Origin: Microbacterium sp. zg-Y1090
GTDB lineage: Bacteria > Actinomycetota > Actinomycetes > Actinomycetales > Microbacteriaceae
Length of the DNA: 64,000 nucleotides
Assembly (NCBI RefSeq): GCF_030246945.1
Contig: NZ_CP126742.1
Span: 1,116,001 to 1,180,000, forward strand
Direction of reading: 5' to 3'
Positions 16,687 through 25,926 of this stretch are shown piece after piece (position 1 is the stretch's first letter; every line of letters begins with the position of its first letter). The position numbers and the translations under genes are program-made. Under the pieces are notes generated by a model, which was given only the letters and a program-made list of their open reading frames with translations, ran no database searches and had not been told where the DNA came from.

Positions 16687-16755
16687 GGCCGACGCGGCAT
16701 CCAGCCGTCGGCGAACCTCTGACCCGTCCGATGCAGCGGCGCGGAGCAGGGCAGG

Positions 16756-16787
16756 CATAATGGGCGCAGCAATGTGACCGTGCACAC
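16756..16787 (+). promoter_or_regulatory. LacI gene promoter region with imperfect LacI-type operator
   Basis: A CATAAT -10-like box (16756-16761) is followed by ATGTGACCGTGCACAC at 16772-16787, which matches the operator at 17899-17914 in 12 of 16 positions. It sits just downstream of the expected start site, fitting autorepression. No clear -35. Confidence 0.5.
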
Positions 16788-16812
16788 GGGCGTGCAGCGA
16801 GGACGGGCGGCG

Positions 16813-17829
16813 ATGACCGACGATGGCAGCGGGCGGCGACCCAGCATCCGCGATGTCGCGCGCCTGTCGGGGGTGTCTCACCAGACGGTGTCGCGCGTGC
16901 TGAATCAGCACCCGAGCATCCGGCCCGAGACACGGGAGCGGGTCCTGGCCGTCATGGCCGATCTGAGCTACAGCCCCAACCGCGCCGCGCGGGCGCTGGT
17001 GACGAGCAGGTCCCAGACCATCGGCATCCTCGCCGCTTCCAGCACCCAGTACGGCCCGGCATCGAGCATCGCGGCCATCGAGGCCGCCGCCCGCGCTCGT
17101 GGCTACTGGGTCTCCACCGCCAACATCGAGGCCTCCGACCCCCAGTCCATCCCCGCGGGCCTGTCGCACCTCATGGCCCAGTCGATCGAGGGGCTCGTGG
17201 TCATCGCCCCGCAGGTGAGGGTGTTCCGTGCGCTCGCCGCCCAGCCCCTGGACATCCCGTACGTCACCCTGCAGTCCACCGACCTCGACCCGGGGCACAC
17301 CCTGTCGGTCGACCAGATCGCCGGGGCGCGGCTGGCCACGCGCCACCTGATCGAGTGCGGTCATCGCGACATCTACCACCTCACGGGCCCCCAGGACTGG
17401 ATCGAGGCCGAGGCGCGCATGCGCGGCTTCCTCGAGGAGATGAGCGCCGCCGACATCCCCACCACCGCGCCGATCCTGGGGGACTGGACGGCGGAGTTCG
17501 GCTTCCATGCCGGGCGGGAGCTGCTGAGGGTGCGCGATTTCACTGCGATCTTCGCCTCCAACGACCAGATGGCTCTGGGGCTCATGCACGCCATCCGCAG
17601 CGAGGGCCTCGACGTCCCCCGCGACATCAGCATCGTCGGGTTCGACGACATCCCGGAATCCGCGCACTTCTGGCCCCCGCTGACGACCGTGCGGCAGGAC
17701 TTCGCCGAGCTGGGACGGCGCTGCGTCGACATCCTGCTGGGCGGCGATCCGGGGGCGGCTCCGCCCATCGGCTCCATCCCACCCGAGCTGGTCGTGCGGG
17801 CCTCGACGGCGCAGCCGGCGGGCCGCTGA
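16813..17829 (+). CDS. LacI family transcriptional regulator (pentose regulator candidate)
   Basis: A 338-residue LacI-type repressor. The N-terminal helix-turn-helix is SIRDVARLSGVSHQTVSRVL and the hinge helix is SPNRAARALVTSRS; the rest is a periplasmic-binding-like effector domain ending LVVRASTA. I chose the ATG at 16813, preceded by GAGGAC, over the GTG at 16774, which lies inside the operator. Its immediate downstream neighbours are an L-ribulose-5-phosphate 4-epimerase and a monosaccharide importer, so a pentose (arabinose or xylose) or a pathway intermediate is the likely effector. Confidence 0.9.
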   Translation: MTDDGSGRRPSIRDVARLSGVSHQTVSRVLNQHPSIRPETRERVLAVMADLSYSPNRAARALVTSRSQTIGILAASSTQYGPASSIAAIEAAARARGYWVSTANIEASDPQSIPAGLSHLMAQSIEGLVVIAPQVRVFRALAAQPLDIPYVTLQSTDLDPGHTLSVDQIAGARLATRHLIECGHRDIYHLTGPQDWIEAEARMRGFLEEMSAADIPTTAPILGDWTAEFGFHAGRELLRVRDFTAIFASNDQMALGLMHAIRSEGLDVPRDISIVGFDDIPESAHFWPPLTTVRQDFAELGRRCVDILLGGDPGAAPPIGSIPPELVVRASTAQPAGR

Positions 17830-17860
17830 CGGCCGTTACCAAGCCGAGACGCGCGGCGGC

Positions 17861-17914
17861 TTGACACGTACCGGCGCTGAGTTGCTATGGTTTCCGCGAT
17901 GTGAACGGTCACAT
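17861..17914 (+). promoter_or_regulatory. araD-chvE-mmsAB promoter and LacI operator
   Basis: TTGACA (17861-17866), a 19-base spacer and TATGGT (17886-17891) form a good housekeeping promoter. The dyad ATGTGAACGGTCACAT (17899-17914), with perfect 6-base arms, covers the predicted start site. A related site lies in front of the LacI gene, which supports LacI control. Confidence 0.7.
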
Positions 17915-17968
17915 GGGCCGGAATCCGAAGCATCACATCGATCGATCGACGGGCGAAGGAGCCGAACC

Positions 17969-18709
17969 GTGGGCGCTGGCAGTGACGCCGAGCAGCAGGA
18001 CCGCTACGTCTCAGGCGTGAAGACCGAGGTCGCTGTGGCGCGGGTGCGCGCGGAGGTCGCGGCGCTGCACGCCGAGCTGGTGCGCTACGGGCTGGTCGTC
18101 TGGACCGGCGGCAACGTGTCGGGCCGGGTGCCGGGCGCCGACCTGTTCGTCATCAAGCCCTCGGGGGTGTCGTACGACGACCTGGCCCCCGAGAACATGA
18201 TCCTCTGCGACCTCGACGGCAATGTCGTCCCGGGCACCCCCGGCAGCGAGCGCGCCCCGTCGAGCGACACCGCCGCCCACGCCTACGTGTACCGCCACAT
18301 GCCTGAGGTCGGCGGGGTCGTGCACACGCACTCGCCCTACGCCACCGCCTGGGCCACCCGCGGCGAGGCCATCCCCTGTGTCATCACCGCGATGGCCGAC
18401 GAGTTCGGCGGCGAGGTGCCCGTCGGGCCGTTCGCGATCATCGGCGACGACTCCATCGGCCGCGGCATCGTCGAGACCCTCACCGGCCACCGCTCGCGGG
18501 CGGTGCTGATGCAGAACCACGGTCCGTTCACGATCGGATCCAGTGCGAAGGACGCCGTCAAGGCCGCCGTGATGGTGGAGGACGTCGCCCGCACGGTGCA
18601 CCTCGCGCGGCAGGGCGGCGAACTCATCCCCATCCCGCAGGACGCGATCGACCGTCTCTTCGACCGGTACCAGAACGTCTACGGACAGACCACCGACGAC
18701 CGCCGGTAA
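17969..18709 (+). CDS. araD: L-ribulose-5-phosphate 4-epimerase (class II aldolase/adducin family)
   Basis: A 246-residue zinc-dependent enzyme interconverting L-ribulose 5-phosphate and D-xylulose 5-phosphate, linking arabinose catabolism to the pentose phosphate pathway. Seen: TGGNVSGR and [10 protein letters not shown] substrate loops, the [12 protein letters not shown] segment, the zinc-binding [11 protein letters not shown], and [11 protein letters not shown] with the third His; the C-terminal YGQ also matches AraD. The GTG at 17969 has GAAGGAG 8 bases upstream. It is the first gene of the operon with the sugar importer. A fuculose-phosphate aldolase role is less likely because of the AraD-type loops and context. 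Confidence 0.88.
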   Translation: MGAGSDAEQQDRYVSGVKTEVAVARVRAEVAALHAELVRYGLVVWTGGNVSGRVPGADLFVIKPSGVSYDDLAPENMILCDLDGNVVPGTPGSERAPSSDTAAHAYVYRHMPEVGGVVHTHSPYATAWATRGEAIPCVITAMADEFGGEVPVGPFAIIGDDSIGRGIVETLTGHRSRAVLMQNHGPFTIGSSAKDAVKAAVMVEDVARTVHLARQGGELIPIPQDAIDRLFDRYQNVYGQTTDDRR

Positions 18710-18774
18710 GCCCTGACCCGGGGCAGCGGTCACGACAACACCAAGACAGAGCAGTCAGTTGGAAAGGAAACACA

Positions 18775-19905
18775 GTGAAGACGAAGAAGTTCTTCCTCGC
18801 AGCGGCCACCCTGGCCGCCGGCGCCCTCGTGCTCTCCGGATGCACCGGGAACGACGGCGGCGGCAGCGGTTCCGGGGGCGAGGGTGACGGCGGCCTGATC
18901 GGCGTCGCGATGCCCACCAAGAGCTCCGAGCGCTGGATCCAGGACGGCAACGCCGTCAAGGAGGCTCTCGAGGCCGAGGGTTACACGGTCGACCTGCAGT
19001 ACGCCGAGGACGACATCCCCACCCAGGTGTCGCAGATCGAGAACATGATCACCAAGGGCGCCGAGGCGCTCATCGTGGCCTCGATCGACGGCACGACGCT
19101 GTCGGAGGTGCTGCAGGATGCCGCCGACGCCGACATCCCGGTCATCGCCTACGACCGCCTGATCCGCGACACCGAGAACGTGGACTACTACGCCACGTTC
19201 GACAACTTCCTCGTGGGCCAGCAGCAGGCCCGATCCGTGCTCAACGGACTGGGGCTCACCGACCTCGAGGGTGAGCCGCTCGCGGACGCCCCCGCCGGCC
19301 CGTTCAACATCGAGCTGTTCGCCGGCTCGCCCGACGACAACAACGCGACCTTCTTCTGGAACGGCGCGATGGACGTGCTCGAGCCGCTCATGGAGGACGG
19401 CACGCTGGTCGTGCAGTCGGGTCAGACGGACTTCGAGCAGGCAGCCACGCTGCGCTGGGACGGCGAGACCGCCCAGAGCCGTATGGAGAACATCCTGACG
19501 GCCGACTACTCCGACGGCACGCAGGTGGACGCGGTGCTCTCGCCCTACGACGGCATCTCGCGCGGCATCATCTCCGCCCTCACCGACGCCGGTTACAGCG
19601 TCGGCGACGAGTGGCCGGTCATCTCGGGTCAGGACGCCGAGGTCGACTCGGTCAAGGCGATCCTCTCGGGTGAGCAGTACGCGACCATCTTCAAGGACAC
19701 CCGCGAGCTCGCCAAGGTGGCGGCTTCGATGGCCGTGGCTCTGCTGCAGGGCGAGGAGCCCGAGGTGAACGACACCGAGACGTACGAGAACGGCAAGAAG
19801 GTCGTTCCCTCGTACCTGCTCGGACCGGTGCCCGTCGTCGCGGACAACGTCGAGTCGTCGCTGGTCGACACCGGCTACTGGACCGCCGAGGACCTCGGCC
19901 TGTAA
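18775..19905 (+). CDS. chvE: Multiple-monosaccharide-binding lipoprotein, ChvE type
   Basis: A 376-residue periplasmic-binding-type lipoprotein with lipobox LVLSGC. The fold is a sugar-binding family 2 protein: [41 protein letters not shown] and [19 protein letters not shown] match the ChvE/MmsE group that binds arabinose, xylose, glucose and related sugars. It starts at GTG 18775 with GGAAAGGAAA upstream. It is separated from its ATPase partner by an 88-base gap holding a G14-C30 homopolymer palindrome. Confidence 0.9.
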   Translation: MKTKKFFLAAATLAAGALVLSGCTGNDGGGSGSGGEGDGGLIGVAMPTKSSERWIQDGNAVKEALEAEGYTVDLQYAEDDIPTQVSQIENMITKGAEALIVASIDGTTLSEVLQDAADADIPVIAYDRLIRDTENVDYYATFDNFLVGQQQARSVLNGLGLTDLEGEPLADAPAGPFNIELFAGSPDDNNATFFWNGAMDVLEPLMEDGTLVVQSGQTDFEQAATLRWDGETAQSRMENILTADYSDGTQVDAVLSPYDGISRGIISALTDAGYSVGDEWPVISGQDAEVDSVKAILSGEQYATIFKDTRELAKVAASMAVALLQGEEPEVNDTETYENGKKVVPSYLLGPVPVVADNVESSLVDTGYWTAEDLGL

Positions 19906-19916
19906 CACCCCGCGCC

Positions 19917-19962
<46 letters not shown>

Positions 19963-19993
19963 ACCCCCACCCACCCCCGAGGAAGCGGGAACA

Positions 19994-21520
19994 GTGACTG
20001 ACAACATCCTGGAGATGCGCGACATCACCAAGACCTTTCCCGGCGTGAAGGCGCTCTCGCACGTCACGCTGGCGGTCAAGCGCGGTGAGGTGCATGCCAT
20101 CTGCGGCGAGAACGGCGCCGGCAAGTCGACGCTCATGAAGGTGCTCTCGGGTGTCTACCCGAGCGGCACGTACGAGGGCGCGATCGTGTTCGAGGGCGAG
20201 GAGGTGTCGTTCAAGAGCCTCCGCGACAGCGAGGCGAAGGGCATCGTCATCATCCACCAGGAGCTGGCGCTGAGCCCGCACCTGTCGATCGCCGAGAACA
20301 TCTTCCTCGGCAACGAGCGCACCTCCGGCGGTCTCATCGACTGGAACAAGACCAACTTCGAAGCCGCCGAGCTGCTCAAGCGGGTGGGGCTGCGCGACAA
20401 CCCGACGACGAAGATCCGTCAGATCGGGGTCGGCAAGCAGCAGCTCGTCGAGATCGCGAAGGCGCTGTCGAAGAAGGTCAAGCTGCTCATCCTCGACGAG
20501 CCGACCGCGGCGCTCAACGACGCCGACTCCGACCACCTGCTCGATCTGATCCTCAGCCTCAAGGACGAGGGGATCACGTCGATCATCATCAGCCACAAGC
20601 TCAACGAGATCAAAAAGGTCGCCGACGCCGTCACCGTCATCCGAGACGGAAAGACGATCGAGACGATCGCCAAGGCCGAGGTCACCGAGGACCGCATCAT
20701 CAAGGACATGGTGGGCCGCGATCTCGAGCACCGCTATCCCGACCACGAGCCGCAGATCGGCGAGGAGCTGCTGCGCGTGGAGGAGTGGACAGCCCACCAC
20801 CCCCAGGACCCCACCCGGGTCATGGTCGACAAGGTCTCCCTCACCGTGCACGCGGGCGAGATCGTCGGTATCGCCGGCCTGATGGGAGCGGGGCGCACCG
20901 AGTTCGCGATGAGCCTGTTCGGCCAGAGCTACGGGACGCGCATCTCCGGACGGGTCTACATGCGCGGCAAGCAGGTGAAGACCCGCAGCGTCGCCGAGGC
21001 GATCGCCGCCGGCATCGCGTACGCCACCGAGGACCGCAAGACCTACGGGCTGAACCTCATCGAGGACATCAAGCGCAACGTCTCGATGGCTTCGCTGCAC
21101 AAGCTCAAGAAGGCCGGACTCGTGAACGACAACGAGGAGTTCAAGGTCGCCAACGACTATCGGCGCAGCATGAACATCAAGACCCCCTCGGTGCTGTCGA
21201 AGACCGGCAAGCTCTCCGGCGGCAATCAGCAGAAGGTCGTGCTGTCGAAGTGGATCTACTCCGACCCCGACGTGCTGATCCTCGACGAGCCCACCCGCGG
21301 CATCGACGTCGGCGCGAAGTACGAGATCTACACGATCATCAACAAGCTGGCCGCCGCCGGGAAGGGGATCATCGTCATCTCCTCGGAGCTGCCCGAGCTG
21401 CTGGGCATCACCGACCGCGTGTACGCGCTGTCCGAAGGCCGCATCACCGGCGAGCTGCCCGTCGAGCAAGCCACCCCCGAATCCGTTCTCAAGCTCATGA
21501 CCATGGAAAAGCCCCGCTGA
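19994..21520 (+). CDS. mmsA: Multiple monosaccharide ABC transporter ATP-binding protein
   Basis: A 508-residue protein with two fused ATPase domains. Domain 1 has Walker [10 protein letters not shown], the relaxed signature [15 protein letters not shown] and Walker [12 protein letters not shown]. Domain 2 has a degenerate Walker A region ([12 protein letters not shown]), a full LSGGNQQK signature, and [16 protein letters not shown]. This asymmetry is usual for sugar importers of the RbsA/XylG class. It starts at the GTG at 19994 and energises the MmsB channel. Confidence 0.93.
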   Translation: MTDNILEMRDITKTFPGVKALSHVTLAVKRGEVHAICGENGAGKSTLMKVLSGVYPSGTYEGAIVFEGEEVSFKSLRDSEAKGIVIIHQELALSPHLSIAENIFLGNERTSGGLIDWNKTNFEAAELLKRVGLRDNPTTKIRQIGVGKQQLVEIAKALSKKVKLLILDEPTAALNDADSDHLLDLILSLKDEGITSIIISHKLNEIKKVADAVTVIRDGKTIETIAKAEVTEDRIIKDMVGRDLEHRYPDHEPQIGEELLRVEEWTAHHPQDPTRVMVDKVSLTVHAGEIVGIAGLMGAGRTEFAMSLFGQSYGTRISGRVYMRGKQVKTRSVAEAIAAGIAYATEDRKTYGLNLIEDIKRNVSMASLHKLKKAGLVNDNEEFKVANDYRRSMNIKTPSVLSKTGKLSGGNQQKVVLSKWIYSDPDVLILDEPTRGIDVGAKYEIYTIINKLAAAGKGIIVISSELPELLGITDRVYALSEGRITGELPVEQATPESVLKLMTMEKPR

Positions 21521-21543
21521 CGGGCGCCGCAGGAGACACGATC

Positions 21544-22791
21544 ATGTCCAATTCCACGCAGACCCCGTCGGCCCCCAGCGAGTCGCAGGCCGCCGGTGCG
21601 CTCGTCCAGCCCGCCGACAACCCCTTCACCCGGTGGCTGTCCACCGTTCTGGCCGACCTCGGCAAGAACGGCATCTTCATCGCGCTCATCGCGGTGGTGG
21701 TGCTGTTCACGATCCTGACCGACGGCATCCTGCTGCGCCCGCAGAACCTCTCCAACCTCGTCGTGCAGAACGGGTACATCCTGGTGCTGGCGATCGGCAT
21801 GGTGATGGTCATCATCGCCGGCCACATCGATCTGTCGGTCGGCTCGGTGGCCGCCTTCATCGGCGCCGTGTCGGGCGTGCTGGCGGTGAAGATGGAGTAC
21901 CCGTGGTGGCTCGCCATCGTGCTGTCGCTGCTGATCGGCGCGCTGGTGGGTGCCTGGCAGGGGTTCTGGATCGCGTACGTCGGCATCCCGGCGTTCATCG
22001 TCACGCTCGCGGGCATGCTCATCTTCCGCGGGCTCGCCCTGGTGGTGCTCGGCAACGCCAACATCGGATCGTTCCCCACCGAGTACCGCGCGATGGGCAA
22101 CGGGTTCCTCTCCGGCATCTTCGGCGAGAGCGATCCAGACCTGTTCACCCTCATCATCGGCGCGGTCGCGATCGTCGCCCTCGTCGTGCAGCAGCTGCGC
22201 ACTCGCGCCGGGCGCGCGAAGTACGGCCAGGAGGTGGAGCCGCTGATCTGGGTTGTGGTGAAGCTCGTGGCCTTCGCCGCGGTGATCGGCTTCTTCACCT
22301 GGGCGCTGGCGTCGTACAAGGGCGTGCCGGTCACCCTCATCGTGCTGGCGGCACTGGTGATGATCTACGGCATCGTGATGAACCGCACCGTCTTCGGGCG
22401 CCACATCTACGCCATCGGCGGCAACCGTCACGCCGCCGAGCTGTCGGGCATCAAGACGCGCCGCGTGGACTTCTGGCTGTTCGTGAACATGGGCTTCCTC
22501 GCGGCGCTCGCCGGGCTCATCTTCACCGCGCGGCTGAACCTCGCCGGACCCAAGGCCGGTGACGGCTTCGAGCTCGAGGCCATCTCGGCGGCCTTCATCG
22601 GCGGCGCGGCCGTGCAGGGCGGTGTCGGCACCATCGGCGGCGCCATCATCGGTGGCCTCATCATCGGCGTGCTCAACAACGGCATGTCGATCATGGGCAT
22701 CGGCATCGAGTGGCAGCAGGCCGTCAAGGGTCTGGTGCTGCTGCTGGCCGTGGCCTTCGACGTCTACAACAAGCGGCGCTCGGGCAACTGA
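21544..22791 (+). CDS. mmsB: Multiple monosaccharide ABC transporter permease
   Basis: A 415-residue integral membrane protein with about ten helices. The HIDLSVGSVAAFIGAVSG segment and the C-terminal GGAAVQGGVGTIGGAIIGGL and IEWQQAVKGLVLLLAVAFDV segments mark it as the MmsB/XylH permease. GCAGGAG precedes the ATG at 21544. It forms the channel for the chvE-mmsA system and is the last gene before a hairpin terminator and repeat array 3. Confidence 0.93.
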   Translation: MSNSTQTPSAPSESQAAGALVQPADNPFTRWLSTVLADLGKNGIFIALIAVVVLFTILTDGILLRPQNLSNLVVQNGYILVLAIGMVMVIIAGHIDLSVGSVAAFIGAVSGVLAVKMEYPWWLAIVLSLLIGALVGAWQGFWIAYVGIPAFIVTLAGMLIFRGLALVVLGNANIGSFPTEYRAMGNGFLSGIFGESDPDLFTLIIGAVAIVALVVQQLRTRAGRAKYGQEVEPLIWVVVKLVAFAAVIGFFTWALASYKGVPVTLIVLAALVMIYGIVMNRTVFGRHIYAIGGNRHAAELSGIKTRRVDFWLFVNMGFLAALAGLIFTARLNLAGPKAGDGFELEAISAAFIGGAAVQGGVGTIGGAIIGGLIIGVLNNGMSIMGIGIEWQQAVKGLVLLLAVAFDVYNKRRSGN

Positions 22792-22807
22792 CCCGGCGCG
22801 GTGACGG

Positions 22808-22837
22808 AGCGCGGTTCCCTCTCTGGGGAGCCGCGCT
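22808..22837 (+). terminator. Hairpin terminator of the sugar importer operon
   Basis: A 12-base arm at 22808-22819 pairs with 22826-22837 (one G-U pair) around a 6-base loop, 16 bases after the mmsB stop, and is followed by the T-rich TTCGTCGTTT. It is the most conventional terminator in the window. Confidence 0.6.
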
Positions 22838-22848
22838 TCGTCGTTTCG

Positions 22849-23324
22849 GGTCGTTGAGCGAGGGAGCGACGGAGACGAAACGCTGTTCGGTTGTGGGGTG
22901 GGGCGTTTCGTCTCGCTGCGCTCGCTCAACGACCGGTGGGTGCGGCGAGGGGGTCGTTGAGCGAGGGAGCGCAGCGACCGAGACGAAACGGGGTTCGGTT
23001 GCGGGGTGGGCGTTTCGTCTCGCTGCGCTCGCTCAACGACCGGTGGGTGGTGCGGCGCAGAGGGGTCGTTGAGCGAGGGAGCGCAGCGACGGAGACGAAA
23101 CGGGGTTCGGTTGTGGGGTGGGGCGTTTCGTCTCGCTGCGCTCGCTCAACGACCGGTGGGCGTTTCGTCTCGCTGCGCTCGCTCAACGACCGGTGGGTGC
23201 GCTCGCTCAACGACCGGTGGGCGTTTCGTCTCGCTGCGCTCGCTCAACGACCGGTGGGTGCGCTCGCTCAACGACCGGGGCTGCGCTCGCTCAGCGACCG
23301 GGGCTGCGCTCGCTCAACGGCCGG
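22849..23324. repeat. REP-like palindromic repeat array 3
   Basis: A variant subfamily: left arms read GGTCGTTGAGCGAGGGAGCG, right arms CGTTTCGTCTCGCTGCGCTC continuing GCTCAACGACCGG without the extra GGGCGCTGCGCG block of array 1. Three left-right palindromes are followed by a run of right arms and short GCGCTCGCTCAACGACCGG fragments. The last, mutated copy (GCTCAACGGCCGG) contains the stop codon of the minus-strand sulfhydrylase gene. The array fills the 500-base space between two convergent genes. Confidence 0.9.
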
Positions 23325-24636
23325 AAGGGGCGAGGGGGTCGAGTGCGGCGGTGAGGTCGGCGACGATGTCGCCCGGGTCCTCCAGGCCGATCGACAGCCG
23401 GACCGTCGCCGACGTGATGCCGCCGGCGGCGAGCTGGTCGGCGCTGAGATGACTGTGCGTCATGGATGCCGGGTGCGCGACGAGGGTGCGGGCATCGCCG
23501 ATGTTCGCCACCAGGTGGGCGACCTGCAGGCGGTCGATGAGGGCGGCGGCGCGGTCGAAGTCGTCCTCGGCATCCGCGCCGGGGTGCAGTTCGAAGGAGA
23601 ACACCGACGCCGCACCGCGGGGGAGATAACGCTCGGCGGCGCCGTGCCAGGGACTCGACGGCAGACCCGGGTGGTGCACCCGCGCGACGGCCGGGTGGGC
23701 CGCCAGCGCCTCGGCGACGATCTGAGCGGACGCGCTGTGCCGGGCCATGCGCAGGTCGAGGCTCTCGAGCCCCTGCAGCAGCTGGAACGCGTTGAAGGCC
23801 GACAGCGACGGCCCGAGGTCCTGCGAGTACTTCGTGCGCAGCAGCGTCAGATACGCCTTCGAGCCGAACTGCGCCGTCAGGGCGGCGCCCGGCACGCGTG
23901 CGAGGGGCGTGTTCAGCTGCGGCCAGCGCGCGGCATCCGCCGTGAAGTCGAAAGTGCCGAGGTCGACGACGAGTCCGCCGAGGGCCGCGCCGTGCCCACC
24001 GATGAACTTCGTCGCCGAGTGCACGACGATGTCGGCGCCGTGCTCCTTCGGACGCTGCAGGTACGGGGTGGCGACGGTGTTATCGATGACGAGCGGCACG
24101 CCCGCATCGTGGGCGATGTCGGCGACGGTGCGCACATCCAGCACCTGGGCGAGCGGGTTGGCGACGGTCTCGGCGAAGAAAGCGCGCGTGGTCGGACGCA
24201 CCGCAGCACGCCACGCCTCGGGGTCGTCCTGGTCGACGAAGGTGACCTCGATGCCCCAGTCGGCGAACGTGTCGGCGAGGAGATAGATGGTGCCGCCGTA
24301 GAGCTGATGCGCTGCGACGATGTGCTCACCCTGGCGGGCCAAGGTCAACAGGGCCAGCGCGACCGCGGCCTGGCCGGACGCGACGGACACCGCGCCCACG
24401 CCGCCCTCGAGGGCGGCGACCCGCTGCTCCAGCACCGCGGACGTGGGGTTTCCGGTGCGGCTGTAGACGTTGCCCTCGCGGCGCAGCGCGAACAGGTCAC
24501 GCGCCTCGGCCAGCGAGGCGAAACCGTAGGCGTTCGACTGGTAGATCGGCGGAACGGAGGCGTGCTGTACGGCACCGGCGTCGTAGCCGGCCTGGACCTG
24601 CACAGTCGCGAACGAGGGACACGGAGCAGCGGGCAT
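23314..24636 (-). CDS. metY: O-acetylhomoserine aminocarboxypropyltransferase/cysteine synthase family
   Basis: A 440-residue PLP enzyme of the Cys/Met metabolism family that makes homocysteine from O-acetylhomoserine and sulfide. Visible are the YSRTGNPTSAVLEQRVAALE signature, the VIDNTVATPYLQRP aspartate loop and the PLP lysine in SATKFIGGHG near residue 209. The long C-terminal segment with HLVANIGDARTLVAHPASMT and SIGLEDPGDI fits MetY rather than MetB. The last codons GGC CGT TGA lie in a mutated copy of repeat array 3. The ATG is 6 bases behind a CAGGAT box, suggesting leaderless expression. Confidence 0.88.
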   Translation of the reverse strand: MPAAPCPSFATVQVQAGYDAGAVQHASVPPIYQSNAYGFASLAEARDLFALRREGNVYSRTGNPTSAVLEQRVAALEGGVGAVSVASGQAAVALALLTLARQGEHIVAAHQLYGGTIYLLADTFADWGIEVTFVDQDDPEAWRAAVRPTTRAFFAETVANPLAQVLDVRTVADIAHDAGVPLVIDNTVATPYLQRPKEHGADIVVHSATKFIGGHGAALGGLVVDLGTFDFTADAARWPQLNTPLARVPGAALTAQFGSKAYLTLLRTKYSQDLGPSLSAFNAFQLLQGLESLDLRMARHSASAQIVAEALAAHPAVARVHHPGLPSSPWHGAAERYLPRGAASVFSFELHPGADAEDDFDRAAALIDRLQVAHLVANIGDARTLVAHPASMTHSHLSADQLAAGGITSATVRLSIGLEDPGDIVADLTAALDPLAPSGR

Positions 24637-24642
24637 GGCACC

Positions 24643-24648
24643 ATCCTG
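24643..24648 (-). promoter_or_regulatory. -10-like box (CAGGAT) of metY
   Basis: CAGGAT on the minus strand is followed after 6 bases by the ATG at 24636; no ribosome-binding site fits between them. Confidence 0.45.
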
Positions 24649-24743
24649 TCGGCGGGCGCCGGACCGACCCGGATCGTGTGACGCATTGTTGCGGCATCCG
24701 CCGGTCTGTGACGTGGCGGGCGGCGGCGTCGCGCGGCCTCGCG

Positions 24744-24945
24744 GGTCGTTGAGCGAGCGCAGCGAGACGAAACGTGGGTGCGGGCGTTTCGTCTCGGGCG
24801 CTGTGCGCCCTCGCTCAACGACCGGGGGGCTGTGCGGGGGTGCGGGCGTTTCGTCTCGGGCGCGGCGCGCCCTCGCTCAACGACCGGGGTGGTGCGCGCC
24901 CTCGCTCAACGACCGGGGTGGTGCGCGCCCTCGCTCAACGACCGG
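24744..24945. repeat. REP-like palindromic repeat array 4
   Basis: One full left-right palindrome, a further right arm and two short right-arm fragments of the array 1 type. It occupies most of the 312-base gap between two minus-strand genes and ends 3 bases before the stop codon of the downstream-strand oxidoreductase (24949-24951). With arrays 1-3 this makes four insertions in 20 kb. Confidence 0.88.
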
Positions 24946-24948
24946 GGA

Positions 24949-25899
24949 TCAGGGGACCAGGGTCACCTTGCCGTCGACGCCGTCCATGACCACCCGGTGC
25001 GCCTGTGCCGCCTCGGCGAGCGGGAAGGTCGGGCCGAGCTCCACTTCGAACTGCCCCGCGGCCATGAGCGCCAGCGCCACCGGCACCGCCTCAGCCCGCC
25101 ATGCCTGCTGCTGATCGGTGAGCGGCCACGGCGCGCCACCCGAGAACGCGCGGATGCCGAGACCTTCGGCATCCGCCCCCCGCACGATCGTCGCGATGCG
25201 CGAGCGGTCATCGAGCAGCTCCAGCGACGCCTCAAGCGCTTCGTCGGTGCCGGCGCCGTCGAGCACCGCGGTGACGCCGGACTCGCCGGCGGCCTCCCGC
25301 ACGCGGCCCACGAGGCCATCTCCGTAGCGCACCGGGATGGCCCCCAGGTCCGCCACGCGCCCGGCGCGGCGCTCGGAGCACGTCGCGATCACGGTGGCGC
25401 CGGTGAGCCGGGCGAACTGGATGACCGCCTGCCCGACGCTGCCCGAACCGCCGTGGACGAGCAGCACGTCGTCGGACCCGATCGCCAGCGACCGCACGCA
25501 CTGGTAGGCGGTGCCGACGGGGATGCCGAGGGCCGCTCCCGCGGCTGCGGACACCGCCGCGGGCCGGGCGAAGACCTTGTCGACGGTCGCGACGATCTCG
25601 TCGGCGTAGCATCCGTTCGCGCCGGAGACGACGACCGGGTCGCCGACGCGGAAGCCGTCGACGTCATCGCCGACGTCGGTGACGATCCCGGCGGCATCCA
25701 TGCCCAGCCGACGCGGTTTGTCGGCGCTGGGCGGTGCGGAGGCGCGCAGCCCCGAGCGGAGCTTCGCATCGATGGGATTCACGCCCGCGGCCTGGATGCG
25801 CACGGCGACGGTGCCCGGCCGCAGCTGCGGATCGGCCACCTCCTGCTCATGCAGAACCTCGGGGTCACCGAACTCGGTGTAGACGATCGCGCGGGTCAT
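24949..25899 (-). CDS. NADP-dependent oxidoreductase, MDR/quinone oxidoreductase type
   Basis: A 316-residue medium-chain dehydrogenase/reductase without the structural zinc loop, so probably a quinone or enone reductase. The N-terminal GroES-like domain has AAGVNPIDAKLRSG, and the Rossmann part VLLVHGGSGSVGQAVIQFA with the nucleotide-binding glycines. The ATG at 25899 follows GGAAGAGG. The physiological substrate is unknown. Confidence 0.88.
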   Translation of the reverse strand: MTRAIVYTEFGDPEVLHEQEVADPQLRPGTVAVRIQAAGVNPIDAKLRSGLRASAPPSADKPRRLGMDAAGIVTDVGDDVDGFRVGDPVVVSGANGCYADEIVATVDKVFARPAAVSAAAGAALGIPVGTAYQCVRSLAIGSDDVLLVHGGSGSVGQAVIQFARLTGATVIATCSERRAGRVADLGAIPVRYGDGLVGRVREAAGESGVTAVLDGAGTDEALEASLELLDDRSRIATIVRGADAEGLGIRAFSGGAPWPLTDQQQAWRAEAVPVALALMAAGQFEVELGPTFPLAEAAQAHRVVMDGVDGKVTLVP

Positions 25900-25926
25900 C
25901 GGAGCCTCTTCCGTCGGGGAACAGGC

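Noticed and set aside
17861..17968. Longer N-terminus for the 4-epimerase, reading from 17861
   Set aside because: The extension crosses the promoter and operator; the GTG at 17969 has a good ribosome-binding site and gives the family length.
22849..23324. Insertion sequence or transposon remnant
   Set aside because: No transposase reading frame, no terminal inverted repeats of IS type and no direct target duplication are visible.
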